Part shown: piece by piece, positions 45,242 to 54,773 of the stretch
How the letters are laid out: every line of letters begins with the position of its first letter
How positions within the stretch are numbered: position 1 is the stretch's first letter
Assembly: GCF_000166275.1 (NCBI RefSeq)
Contig: NZ_CM001023.1
Coordinates: forward strand, 3,227,001-3,291,000
Length of the DNA stretch: 64,000 bases
Reading direction: 5' to 3'
From: Algoriphagus machipongonensis
GTDB taxonomy: Bacteria > Bacteroidota > Bacteroidia > Cytophagales > Cyclobacteriaceae
Translations under genes and position numbers: made by a program
The notes under the pieces: generated by a model
What the model saw: only the letters and a program-made list of their open reading frames with translations
What the model was told of the DNA's origin: nothing
The model's database searches: none

Positions 45242-46302
45242 CGAAGGTTCTCAGACATAATCCACTGACAAGATTGCTTCTTCCTTTGGGAGTTGGAGCT
45301 CTTGTTTATTTATGTGTTTTACTGGCATTTGACACAGTGGGTACGGCTCTTCAGGACTTTTTTACGCGGGAACTAATTTTCTGTATTGTTTGCAGTTATT
45401 TGATTCTGGAAGGTAACAGGCTTTTAATTCATTTTTTAGAGTCAAAACTCACCTCCTCTTTTGAGTTTAAAAATCAGGTAATCAAGCTATTGGTCTTTAC
45501 GATAGCCGGAAGCTTACTAATTACCAGCGGGATGCTTATATCTTATTTCTCTTGGTTTGAAAACATGACAGACCCTCGGGTCTATACCAGAGAATTACAG
45601 ATTTTTAATGGTCTTTTCCTTTTTGTTTCTCTGATGTATCAAGGACATTACGCGGGCTATTATTACATCCACAATAAATTCCAGAAAGAACTGGATTCAG
45701 AGAAAAAAGAAAAAGAACTTTTAGAGAAGAATAAAGACCTGTTTCACTACATGATGAACCCAGAGTTTCTTCTAGTGGGACTGGAATCCATTTTAATACG
45801 TATCAAAGAAAAAAACTTTGATTTGGCAGATGAGGGAATTCTACTACTCGCAGACATTTATAGGCATTCTCTAAAAAATCAAGAAGAACTGGTTCCCCTA
45901 AAAGAAGAGCTGCGAGCAATGCAATGCACCCAGATTTTTTTGAAACAATTTGTTTCCAAAAACATTTGTTTAAGCCCACTTCCTGAAAGTGATGATATGT
46001 TGATCGTACCTCGAACTTTGACAAAAATACTGGAAGCCATTGCCTATTCTCAGCTTTCTTCAGAATCAATGCCTCTCCCGCTCAGCTTGGAATTGGCAGA
46101 AAATCACTTGGTATTAAATTTTGAATCAAATTTTTCATTGACCAAAACTAATTTACTTCAAAACACATTGAAAGTGATAAAATCACAGTACGGCTGGTTA
46201 AACGACAAATTATATTGGAAAGACCTTTGTGAATTTTCTATTTATATTCCTTTAGAACAGCCATTTAAAGCCAAATATCAAGAACAAAACTCTAATAAAT
46301 GA
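45238..46302 (+). CDS. degenerate LytS-like membrane protein (probable pseudokinase)
   Basis: 354 residues with four membrane helices and a coiled linker, laid out like the preceding LytS kinase. The phosphoacceptor segment is changed: MMNPEFLLVGLESI, where an active kinase has NPHFLFNSLN; His is replaced by Glu. No N-box (NALKHN type) or G-box follows, so ATP binding looks lost. Likely a partner or modulator of the LytS kinase, or a sensor that no longer phosphorylates. Coupled by ATGA overlaps on both sides. Confidence 0.8.
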   Translation: MTKVLRHNPLTRLLLPLGVGALVYLCVLLAFDTVGTALQDFFTRELIFCIVCSYLILEGNRLLIHFLESKLTSSFEFKNQVIKLLVFTIAGSLLITSGMLISYFSWFENMTDPRVYTRELQIFNGLFLFVSLMYQGHYAGYYYIHNKFQKELDSEKKEKELLEKNKDLFHYMMNPEFLLVGLESILIRIKEKNFDLADEGILLLADIYRHSLKNQEELVPLKEELRAMQCTQIFLKQFVSKNICLSPLPESDDMLIVPRTLTKILEAIAYSQLSSESMPLPLSLELAENHLVLNFESNFSLTKTNLLQNTLKVIKSQYGWLNDKLYWKDLCEFSIYIPLEQPFKAKYQEQNSNK

Positions 46303-47072
46303 AAGTAATCCTGATTGAAGACGAGCTTCCGGCAATAGAGAAATTAAGTCACTTTTTGCAAAAATATGACCCGGATTCTCAAATCCTTGGAGTAGCTTCC
46401 TCCATAGCTGATACGGTTCCTCTACTAACAAAATATGGAGAGGAAGCTGATTTGCTTTTGGTAGATGTGCAACTGGAAGATGGGCTTTCTTTTCAGGCAT
46501 TGGACCAGGTCTCCTTTTTCAAACCAGTGATTTTTATTACCGCGCACAGTCAATATGCACTAGAAGCTTTTCAGGCAAATGGGATTGATTATTTGGTAAA
46601 ACCAATTCGCTATTCAGCATTTCAAGCAGCAATGGACAAATTCCAGCAATTGAGTGGAAAAGCTCTGAACCAAAATCAGAACAATCAGCTTTGGCAGTAT
46701 TTTAATAAGCCTAGCTATAAGGACCGATTTATGGTAAAAATCGGTGAGCACATTCACACCATCCCTACCGCTTCTATTCGTCTGTTTAATACGGAAGGCA
46801 GAAACACCTACCTTTTCCTAGAAGATGGAAAAAAATTCATCACAGATTATAAAATGGAGTCCTTAGAGGAAATGCTTGACCCTACCCTCTTTTTCCGAGT
46901 CAATCGAAGTTTTATGGTTCACCTAAGTGCGATCAAAGACGTATTAGTTTACTCCAATAGCAGACTCAAAATAAATCCCAACTTCTCTTTTAAAGAAGAA
47001 ATAATCGTAAGCAGGGATCGAGTAAATAGATTCAAAGAGTGGCTTGGCGGTACAATAGACCCGGTAACTTAA
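46299..47072 (+). CDS. LytTR response regulator
   Basis: 257 residues: receiver domain (~1-120; acidic pair in LIEDELPA, phosphoacceptor Asp56 in LLVDVQLEDG, Thr in ITAH, Lys in LVKPIRY) and a C-terminal LytTR DNA-binding domain (~148-250; MVKIGEHIHTIPTASI, FFRVNRSFMVHLSAI). Third gene of the LytS operon. Its 3' end overlaps the convergent outer-membrane receptor gene by 4 bp. Confidence 0.95.
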   Translation: MKVILIEDELPAIEKLSHFLQKYDPDSQILGVASSIADTVPLLTKYGEEADLLLVDVQLEDGLSFQALDQVSFFKPVIFITAHSQYALEAFQANGIDYLVKPIRYSAFQAAMDKFQQLSGKALNQNQNNQLWQYFNKPSYKDRFMVKIGEHIHTIPTASIRLFNTEGRNTYLFLEDGKKFITDYKMESLEEMLDPTLFFRVNRSFMVHLSAIKDVLVYSNSRLKINPNFSFKEEIIVSRDRVNRFKEWLGGTIDPVT

Positions 47073-49408
47073 AAATTATACCGCGCAGTCAGTAAGACAA
47101 TACGAGTTTCTCGCTTGGCTCTAAAGTCTTGAGAAAATGTGCTTGTCAATGTTTCTCCGGCAAACCGCTGCGTATCGAATAGATCTCTCACACTCAGCAG
47201 AAGACTTGCCTTTTCATTCAAGAATGACTTTTGAATACTTCCGTCCATGGAGTATCTGGCAAGATCTCTTCCCTGTGCTTCCACTTCGGGAGAATCATAA
47301 TTACCCACGAGCTGCAGGTTAAATCCATATGGGAGCTTGAAATCCTGAGTAAGCTTGGCGTTCCAGGAGAACCCAGAATTAGTAAAATCCTCTCCAATAT
47401 TGGACCCATCAACTGCAATACGAAATAGGGTTAAACCTCCATTCAGAGAATACCAATCGTTTATTTCTGAAACTCCGATAAATTCCAAACCATAAGACTG
47501 AGAAGAAAGCAAATTTGCAGGCTGAGAATAGGATATTCCATCTTCGACAATGGTTATAAAATCCAGCTGCCCATTCACTTTTCTATAAAAAAGGTTGGTG
47601 GTAAAACTAGATTTGTCAAAGTTCGCCAGATGCCCCACTTCAAAGGAATTGATCATTTCAGGTTTCAGGTTGGGGTTTCCTCTTCTAATATTCAAGGAAT
47701 CTGTAATATCTGGAAAAGGATTCAATCTCCAGGCGGTAGGCCTATCGATTCTTCTCGAATAGGTAAACTTAAGCGAGTGGTTCTCATTTAGATTATACAT
47801 TCCCTGAACACTTGGAAAGAGATTAAAATACCGCTGTTGATTCTCCTCATCAGTATTCTTGAGATAAGTATCTACCCTTGTATACTCCCCACGCAAACCC
47901 AATGCATATTCAAATTTTTCCTTTTTGGATGAAAAAATACCATACCCCGCATGGATCTGATCCTGATAGATAAACTGGTTACTGATCGCAGGATCTTCTA
48001 CAAATGAACCTGAAGTTTCTTGAAACCTGAAGTATTGATAATCATTATCAAACTTCCTGATATTGGATTTCAAACCCGTTTCGAATTGTCCAGTTTCCCA
48101 AGGCTTGATATAGTCAGCCTGTAAGACCGTAATATTCCTAACTTCATCAGTAAAGGCTTTTTCCTGACCCGTTAAATTCTCAGGATTAGTTTCTAAGGAA
48201 TTGCCAAAAATATCTATCCTCTGAGTTTTATATTGATTTCTATAGGAATGGCTGGCAGTGACTCTAAGAAGATTCCCTTTATCGTCAAAATTATGCTCGA
48301 ATATTAAGGCATTGTCCAAGCCTTCATCTATTTCATCTTCATTGTTTCTACGCACATAGTCATAGGATGACTCAGATTCATTTGGATCTAGACTACTTAA
48401 TTCTGAATACAAGGTGTTTGTTTGAAATTGATGGCCATATTGATAAACACCCTCATAACTCAACACATTATCTCCAAAGTAATAATCAGCTCCCAAATTC
48501 AGATTATGGCTTTTTTCACGATCTGATCCATTGGTAGTTTGCTCTAACCTTTCCTGATCTTCAAAAATCTCCCTAATAGAACTTCTCCTACTCACCTGTT
48601 TCCAGTTTCTGTAGTTATATCCACCAAAAACATTAAAAGTTTCTGTTCGGTGGTTGATTCTTCCACCTATATTTGATCGGCCTCTTGTTCCATAAGTACC
48701 TTCAACCCCACCGTGAGTCCCCAAGTCTTGCCCCTTTTTTAAAACAATATCAATTACACCACCTTCTGCAGCTGCATCATATCGAGCATTGGGGTTATTA
48801 ATCACTTTGATTTCTTCCACCGCACTGGCTGGTAACTGATCCAAATTTTGGGTCAAAGAAGAGTTTCTTCCATTGATCAGAATATTCGTCCCACTACTCC
48901 CTCTCAATGAAATAGATCCATCTTCGGATACTGATATAGAAGGAGTATTTCTTAATACATCCAATAATGTACCGCCTGCATTTGCTAAATTATTTTCGGG
49001 AGTAATGGTTATTCCTTCTAAACTTGACCTAACTGGCATCTTACTCGTCTGCACCACTACTTCATCCAAATTCGCTGCCTCATTTTCCATCTCCATTTCT
49101 CCAAGAGAGACTTTACCATTCACATTCACATTTTCACGGACCAGATCTTTGTACCCAATAAAGAATGCCTTAAAGACATAACTCCCTTGATCAGCTTTGA
49201 GGGTAAATTTCCCTTGGTCATCTGTATCTGAAAAGGCAATAGGATCCACTGAAGAAAGAGATTCAAATAGCGCTACCTGAACAAAAGACAGGGGCTCATT
49301 TCTCTCCCCATCCCTTAATGTACCTGAGACCTCAAATTCCTGAGCCCAGCCCATCAGAGGATTACTAAAAAATAGGAGTAAAAGGAAAATTTTCAAGTTA
49401 GGTTTCAT
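47069..49408 (-). CDS. TonB-dependent-receptor-like outer-membrane barrel (OMP_b-brl_3 type)
   Basis: 779 residues from the ATG at 49406-49408 (MKPNLKIFLLLLFF), giving a signal peptide ending MGWAQ; 49 residues of upstream open frame are not a plausible leader. Carboxypeptidase-D-like domain (~22-105), plug (~120-215; LRNTPSISVSEDGSISLRGSSG, then ARYDAAAEGGVIDIVLKKG), and a barrel ending in aromatic F (LLTARYNF). This outer-membrane beta-barrel family is widespread in Bacteroidota and not tied to SusD; ligand unknown. Probably under control of the flanking regulators. Confidence 0.85.
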   Translation of the reverse strand: MKPNLKIFLLLLFFSNPLMGWAQEFEVSGTLRDGERNEPLSFVQVALFESLSSVDPIAFSDTDDQGKFTLKADQGSYVFKAFFIGYKDLVRENVNVNGKVSLGEMEMENEAANLDEVVVQTSKMPVRSSLEGITITPENNLANAGGTLLDVLRNTPSISVSEDGSISLRGSSGTNILINGRNSSLTQNLDQLPASAVEEIKVINNPNARYDAAAEGGVIDIVLKKGQDLGTHGGVEGTYGTRGRSNIGGRINHRTETFNVFGGYNYRNWKQVSRRSSIREIFEDQERLEQTTNGSDREKSHNLNLGADYYFGDNVLSYEGVYQYGHQFQTNTLYSELSSLDPNESESSYDYVRRNNEDEIDEGLDNALIFEHNFDDKGNLLRVTASHSYRNQYKTQRIDIFGNSLETNPENLTGQEKAFTDEVRNITVLQADYIKPWETGQFETGLKSNIRKFDNDYQYFRFQETSGSFVEDPAISNQFIYQDQIHAGYGIFSSKKEKFEYALGLRGEYTRVDTYLKNTDEENQQRYFNLFPSVQGMYNLNENHSLKFTYSRRIDRPTAWRLNPFPDITDSLNIRRGNPNLKPEMINSFEVGHLANFDKSSFTTNLFYRKVNGQLDFITIVEDGISYSQPANLLSSQSYGLEFIGVSEINDWYSLNGGLTLFRIAVDGSNIGEDFTNSGFSWNAKLTQDFKLPYGFNLQLVGNYDSPEVEAQGRDLARYSMDGSIQKSFLNEKASLLLSVRDLFDTQRFAGETLTSTFSQDFRAKRETRIVLLTARYNF

Positions 49409-49469
49409 AGGATGCTTAGTTGGTTTTGATGTAAGAATAGCAAAACAATCTATACCAAATTTGAAGTAC

Positions 49470-50723
49470 CTATCTAAAATCAATCTGAATGATATGAAAT
49501 GGCTCTTCAAATGTATACTTGAGATTGAACCCATAATTTTTACAAATCTGGTCAACTATAGCCAGCCCCAATCCTACCGAATCTTGATGTTGCTCATCCT
49601 TTTTGAAGCGTCCAAGCATTTCTTTTGGGTCAATGGAAGGGGTTTTTCCATTATTTTTAATGAGAAGGATTTTACTATCTAGCGTAACTTCTATTTTCCC
49701 ACCCTCTACATTATGCTTGATCGAGTTCGTCATTAAATTATGTATCAGGATTTCTGCCACATAGGGATGAATTTGCAAAATCACATCTGCCTGGATATTT
49801 TTTTTGAGTTGGATTGCATGCATTTGAATTACTTCTTCCAAACGACTGAGAACATTCTCTAAACCTCTGCTGAAATCCATTGGCTCAGGGGTTTCAAATT
49901 CATCATTTTCCAGTTTTGCTAAGATGGAAAGAGATTTTACTATTCTACGGATCCTCTCATTGTTGTCAAAAGCAGATTGGATCAATAAAGCCTGTTGCTC
50001 ATTGATGGATTCATTCATCAGTAATTCCAATTTCCCCCTGACAACGGCTGAAGGAGTCTGAATTTCATGCGAAATATTTTCAGAAAACTCCTTAATATTT
50101 CGATAGTCCTTTAGCAGTTTCGATGACATTTTTTCGAGAAAACTATTAAGCAGATTAAACTCAAACACACCGCTTTTTTTGAAGGACAGGGGAACATTTT
50201 TCTGTAAAGTAAAATCCTGTAATTGTTCAAGGCTATTGTGAAAAGGTCGAAATATTTTCCTTGAAATTGCCCATAAAAAAAAGCCGATAAAAAGCAATTG
50301 AACCAAAAAGACGGTCAGCATGGTAGTCACAATTGTTTCCGTGATATCATCTGCCTCTACTACAAGGTTATAATATGAAATACGATAATGAGCACCATTA
50401 ATCTTAAAAGATCGACTGGCTTTAAGCTGGGTTTCATTAGTATTCATAGCATCATGGTATGCCAAAGTATCCCTGAGCCAAAGATCCTCGATGGGCCAAT
50501 CCATGGGTATCTCTTCAATCTGAAGTTTATCAAAAACTAATGTCTCTACTGGAGCACCTTGAGAAATCCTTTCGGCATAAGACTCAATTTCCCTGTCCAG
50601 CTCCATACCTAATTCAAAATCTATCTCGGAACCAAGTTTTTCATAAATCACTAGCGTACCGATGAGCAAAGCGGCCAAAGTGATCCCCAAAAACCATAAG
50701 CTAACAATATTAATTAGTCTCAT
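49470..50723 (-). CDS. membrane sensor histidine kinase
   Basis: 417 residues with two membrane helices (~7-28 and ~133-158) around a ~100-residue periplasmic sensor, HisKA with His in FSENISHEIQTPSAVV, and HATPase_c (NLMTNSIKHN, VGLGLAIVDQI). Its ATG overlaps the stop of the upstream response regulator gene (ATGA), forming a classic pair. Confidence 0.93.
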   Translation of the reverse strand: MRLINIVSLWFLGITLAALLIGTLVIYEKLGSEIDFELGMELDREIESYAERISQGAPVETLVFDKLQIEEIPMDWPIEDLWLRDTLAYHDAMNTNETQLKASRSFKINGAHYRISYYNLVVEADDITETIVTTMLTVFLVQLLFIGFFLWAISRKIFRPFHNSLEQLQDFTLQKNVPLSFKKSGVFEFNLLNSFLEKMSSKLLKDYRNIKEFSENISHEIQTPSAVVRGKLELLMNESINEQQALLIQSAFDNNERIRRIVKSLSILAKLENDEFETPEPMDFSRGLENVLSRLEEVIQMHAIQLKKNIQADVILQIHPYVAEILIHNLMTNSIKHNVEGGKIEVTLDSKILLIKNNGKTPSIDPKEMLGRFKKDEQHQDSVGLGLAIVDQICKNYGFNLKYTFEEPFHIIQIDFR

Positions 50724-51403
50724 AAGGCAGCGGTGTCAAATTTATATCCTAAACCATAGACAGTCCTGATGTAGTCTCTTCCTCCGGCAGCAGATATTTT
50801 TTTTCGGAGATTTTTGACATGCTGGTAGACAAAATCAAAGTTGGAAAGGTCATCTGTATAATCTCCCCAAAGGTGATGTGCAATGGCATTTTTACCAACC
50901 ACTCTGTCTTTATTTGTTAGAAAGAAAAGTAACAGATCATATTCTTTTTTGGTAAGGTCCAGCAATTGATTATTAACTAACACCTGCAACTGAGAGTTTA
51001 TAATGGTTATTTCATTATACACCACTTCATCGAACCCCTGCATTTTAGTTCTTCTGTAAATAGCTTTGAGCCTAGCTAATAGTTCGGCCAAGTGAAAAGG
51101 TTTTGCCAAGTAATCATCTGCCCCTAAATCCAGCCCAGACAATTTATCATCCAGTGAGCCTTTTGCAGAAATAATCAAAATGGAGATTTCCATTTTTCTT
51201 GATTTGATCAATTCTAGCAAAGTCAGACCATTGCCATCAGGTAGCATAAGATCTAAAATGATGCAATCATATCCGTAACTGAGAATTTTATCTTGAGCAT
51301 CAAATAAGGTATTCGCACTTTCACATAGCATCCCTTGATCCGCAAGGTAGTTGCTGATGTTTTCTGTAAGCTCAGGATTATCTTCTACTAATAAAATCTT
51401 CAT
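50720..51403 (-). CDS. OmpR-family response regulator
   Basis: 227 residues: receiver (~1-115; LVEDNPELTENIS, Asp51 in CIILDLMLPDG, Lys in YLAKPFHL) and winged-helix Trans_reg_C (~130-222; LDLTKKEYDLLLFF, RKKISAAGGRDYIRTVYGLGYKF). Pairs with the kinase encoded directly downstream. The pair precedes the TonB-type barrel gene on the same strand and may control it. Confidence 0.95.
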   Translation of the reverse strand: MKILLVEDNPELTENISNYLADQGMLCESANTLFDAQDKILSYGYDCIILDLMLPDGNGLTLLELIKSRKMEISILIISAKGSLDDKLSGLDLGADDYLAKPFHLAELLARLKAIYRRTKMQGFDEVVYNEITIINSQLQVLVNNQLLDLTKKEYDLLLFFLTNKDRVVGKNAIAHHLWGDYTDDLSNFDFVYQHVKNLRKKISAAGGRDYIRTVYGLGYKFDTAAL

Positions 51404-52544
51404 GGATGAAACTTCATATACAAATGGCCTTGGATTGGAATGCTGTAAAATCTTTAATTCCCAACCTTTAATTTTAACTCGGCGAAATCAGAACTGTTAT
51501 CCTGAACCTCATTTTTAATTAAAGAGATTTTCTGATCCATATCTTTATTTTTTGACTAAAGAATGAAATAGAATTCTAATCAAGATATCAGGAAAAAGAT
51601 AAGGCAATGACTTGAAGCAATTCTGAAGTTTTTTCGAAAACATGCAATTCATAGGTTAAGACTGCAAGATTTCAAGAAGAATGAAAAGAGAAATTTCATC
51701 TATCTACTTTTAAAGTTCGGGCAAATATCAATTAATCTATAGCTTTAATAAAAATAATTTATTAACCTGAAAAATAAATATTTATAAAATTTATTTTTTG
51801 CCTGATAGACAAAATCTATGGATACATTTAACGGGTTTGGTATCTCCGAAACCCATTAAATGGTTTAAAGAGACCACTTTTTAAGAACTTTGTAACTACA
51901 GGTCTCTTAGTGGTATATGCTCATCAAAATTGAATCTTCCCTAATTCCAAAATAGGCCATTTAAACCATCTCGTTTCTCTATGGATTTTGCTTCATTGAC
52001 AATCGCATCAGTTTTAAGGATCTCTATTATTTCATAAATGACTTATTTGCCTCCAAAAAAGAGTAAAACCTACCCTTTAGCAAACTATAATTCATATAGT
52101 TACAACTATATAATTAAATCAAATTACACCCATTTTGATGAGGAAATTTAAATATTGAGTTACCCTATTTTCTATAGTTTAATCTTGGGAAAATCGAGTA
52201 CTCAATTGTATTGAAAAGGAATCTTTTGGCTGACTAGAGCTAAATAGATGGTCTTTTAAGAAATCAGAAATGCACAGCATTTGCGAAGCAGGTTAGCTTA
52301 TTTTGATTATTATAAAATCAAAAAAATAACACATTTAAATATCTATTTAAAAGCTACTTATCTATTCATATAAAGAATTTACTTTAATAAAGTATCTTCT
52401 TTTTTGTCCAATTTTCCTAAGAACTATAATTCTAATTTTCTGCTCACATGAAGTGAACAACACCTTTATCTAGGCACTTTTTTTAGATTTCCCACGCAAC
52501 CAATTTGTATATTCCTTTGTACGGGCTATTGTAAGCATGGAAGT
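51404..52544. other. 1.14-kb AT-rich gene-free region with two hairpins
   Basis: No reading frame with protein-like content. Two neighbouring inverted repeats stand out: ATTTAACGGGTTT (51826-51838) with AAACCCATTAAAT (51849-51861), one wobble, and AAGAGACC (51868-51875) with GGTCTCTT (51901-51908), the latter also flanked by CCACT/AGTGG. They could be a small RNA or the remains of a mobile element. The sigma promoter should lie at the right end (TTCCTTTG, 52513-52520). Confidence 0.55.
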
Positions 52545-53114
52545 GTGATATCTGATAAACTGGAAACAAAAATCTGGCAAGGCCTGGTAGATAAAAACCG
52601 TAAAGACCAGGAGGTACTGTATAAGAAATATTACAGTTATGGGATGAGTGTTTGCCTAAGATACACCAACACAAGAGAGGTCGCGAAGGAAATCCTTCAT
52701 GATGGCTTCATGATCTTGTTTTCTAACCCAAAAAAATACGACCCCAATATGGCATTCAAGCCATGGTTTAGAAGAATTCTGGTCAACCTCTGCATCAACA
52801 ATTTCAAAAAGCATCAAAAAAAGGCTTTAGAAAACAGCATCGATACGATTCAGGAATCCACAGATTCTTACCCAAATGCATTAGAAACTATGCAATATGA
52901 AGAATTGCTAAGTCTAATCCTTCGGTTACCTCCAGCCTATCGAGCAGTATTCAATTTATATATTCTGGATGGTTTTAGTCATGAAGAAATTGCAGGGATG
53001 CTAGAAATATCCATTGGCACTTCCAAGTCAAACCTTTCAAGAGCTAGAGAAAAATTAAAAGAGATGTTAAACCCCAAAAGCTATGAGCGAGAAACCCTTC
53101 GACAAGAGCGATAA
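52545..53114 (+). CDS. ECF-type RNA polymerase sigma factor
   Basis: 189 residues from a GTG start. Region 2 (CLRYTNTREVAKEILHDGFMILF, PWFRRILVNLCINN) and region 4 (LPPAYRAVFNLYILDGFSHEEIAGMLEISIGTSKSNLSRAREKL). The last 32 bp overlap the start of the next gene, whose N-terminal part has the character of an anti-sigma factor. Together they form a sigma/anti-sigma operon. Confidence 0.92.
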   Translation: MISDKLETKIWQGLVDKNRKDQEVLYKKYYSYGMSVCLRYTNTREVAKEILHDGFMILFSNPKKYDPNMAFKPWFRRILVNLCINNFKKHQKKALENSIDTIQESTDSYPNALETMQYEELLSLILRLPPAYRAVFNLYILDGFSHEEIAGMLEISIGTSKSNLSRAREKLKEMLNPKSYERETLRQER

Positions 53115-54288
53115 AGAGCTAGATGATCTTCTAAAAGAGATTGTTGAAAAGGCTGACATTCCTTTTTCTGAGGGTGATTGGAATGATATGCAAGCTCGTC
53201 TCGACGATGATTCCAATAAACCTGGGGGCTGGAATGCCAAAGGTTTACTATTGGGAGGAATTCTCCTGATAGGAGGATTATTAGGGTATTTTTTGCTGAA
53301 TGCTGAAGACGCTTCCGAAAATACGCTCTTAGGAAAGTCCAATATCGAGTCAACATCGTACATAGAAAAAAGTAAGGAAGAAATAACCAAATTAAATCCA
53401 AAACAATCAGATGAACAGGTGAAAGAGAGCTTTGTAACGAAGCTAGCAATTTCAGATGTAACCATTTCAAATCCAGATGAGGCTTATGAAAAGGAAAATA
53501 AAAGCAATGAACCCTCCCAATCTGGCTTGTATTATGGCCTTAAAACTCCATTAAATGTTCAAAGCTTACCAAACTTTGCCAGGACTACCAGCTTCGGACT
53601 TATGAAGAATGAGCAAGTAATTCAAAAACAATTAGAAGCATTTGACATTAGCCAGAGGGAAGTTCAAACAGCATTTAATAAAAAGAACAAGGAAAAGTTT
53701 GGAGGGGTATTTAATATTTCTGCCCAAGTAGCTCCTGACCTAAGCGGAATCAAAATGGATCAAATGGAAAGAGTAGGAAATGCATTCGGAATTGGAGTAG
53801 AGTATTTTATCAAGCCTAAGATCAGTCTTAACTCTGGTTTATTCTACTCTTATAAACCCTATAGCGGAACAAATGGGTACGAAACAGCATATGGTCAAAC
53901 GCCCCCTTCCTATGTTCTTGGAGTCTGTGATATTCTAGATATTCCAATTAATCTCAGGGTTTATCCATTTGAAGATAAGGTGCAGCGGATTTTTGGAAGT
54001 GTGGGGGTCTCTTCTTACCTGATGCTGAAGGAGCACTATGAACTCACTTACGAAGATGGGTCAGGTTATCCTTATTATGATGAAATAAATGTAAGAAACA
54101 AAAACAATCACTTCTTTGGGGTTGCCAATTTCAGCATAGGATATGAAAGAAAACTTGGAAAACAATTAAGTATTCAAGTTGAGCCCTATTATAAGGTACC
54201 CTTTCAAGGTGTTGGGGAAGGAAATGTCTCACTGAAAAGCACCGGAATTTTTGTCGGTCTAAAATTTTACCCTAAGGCAGCAAACTAA
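53083..54288 (+). CDS. inner-membrane-anchored protein with C-terminal outer-membrane-barrel-like domain
   Basis: 401 residues. Cytoplasmic N-terminus (~1-52; DDLLKEIVEKADIPFSEGDWNDMQARLDDD, a frequent start of Bacteroidota anti-sigma-like proteins), one membrane helix (GLLLGGILLIGGLLGYFLL, ~55-73), a linker, and from ~205 a PorT/beta-barrel-like region (FGGVFNISAQVAPDLSGI ... GIFVGLKFYPKAAN). The overlap with the sigma gene supports anti-sigma function for the front part. A barrel domain behind an inner-membrane helix is unusual; the region could also be a periplasmic beta fold. Confidence 0.8.
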   Translation: MSEKPFDKSDKELDDLLKEIVEKADIPFSEGDWNDMQARLDDDSNKPGGWNAKGLLLGGILLIGGLLGYFLLNAEDASENTLLGKSNIESTSYIEKSKEEITKLNPKQSDEQVKESFVTKLAISDVTISNPDEAYEKENKSNEPSQSGLYYGLKTPLNVQSLPNFARTTSFGLMKNEQVIQKQLEAFDISQREVQTAFNKKNKEKFGGVFNISAQVAPDLSGIKMDQMERVGNAFGIGVEYFIKPKISLNSGLFYSYKPYSGTNGYETAYGQTPPSYVLGVCDILDIPINLRVYPFEDKVQRIFGSVGVSSYLMLKEHYELTYEDGSGYPYYDEINVRNKNNHFFGVANFSIGYERKLGKQLSIQVEPYYKVPFQGVGEGNVSLKSTGIFVGLKFYPKAAN

Positions 54289-54379
54289 GGCTAATTACAT
54301 CTATCAAATCAAAATTTTAACACTCCTCAATTTTGGAGTGACTGGAATTCTTTTGTCAAAATTTTAAATAATCACAACT

Positions 54380-54772
54380 ATGAAAGCTAGAAAATCACTT
54401 CAGAAAAGCCATTGGGCAGTATTAGTCACCATCTCAACCTTTTTGATGATTTCTATATCATGCTCTTCAGAATCTGAAGATCAACTTCCCGTTCCTATGC
54501 CTGTAGAAGACAAATGCGAAGACAGCAATGTTTCTTTAGTCGATGACATCTTTCCAACCCTTCAGCAAAACTGTGCTATCTCAGGTTGCCATGTGGAAGG
54601 AACTGGAAGAGTTGATTTCACAATTAAAGAAAATATCATTCAGGTAGCTACACAAATCAGAACGAACACCGAGTCTGGGTTTATGCCGCCTGCGTCTTCA
54701 GGTTTATCTCTCACAACTGCGGAAAAGGAAGAAATATTTTGTTGGGTTTCCAGTGGAGCTAAAAACAATTGA
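54380..54772 (+). CDS. lipoprotein with c-type-cytochrome-like domain (CxxxxCH)
   Basis: 130 residues, signal with lipobox ISISCSSES (Cys acylated). The soluble part has NCAISGCHVEGTGRVDFT, a C-x4-CH heme-like motif instead of the usual C-x2-CH, and GFMPP, whose Met is the likely sixth iron ligand. Such domains are common in Bacteroidota. The stop TGA (54770-54772) is one base before the YceI gene, so co-transcribed. Probably a periplasmic electron carrier; heme attachment is inferred. Confidence 0.78.
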   Translation: MKARKSLQKSHWAVLVTISTFLMISISCSSESEDQLPVPMPVEDKCEDSNVSLVDDIFPTLQQNCAISGCHVEGTGRVDFTIKENIIQVATQIRTNTESGFMPPASSGLSLTTAEKEEIFCWVSSGAKNN

Positions 54773-54773
54773 T

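Noticed and set aside
49409..49555. 49-residue N-terminal extension of the barrel protein
   Set aside because: It would precede and spoil an excellent signal peptide beginning at 49408.
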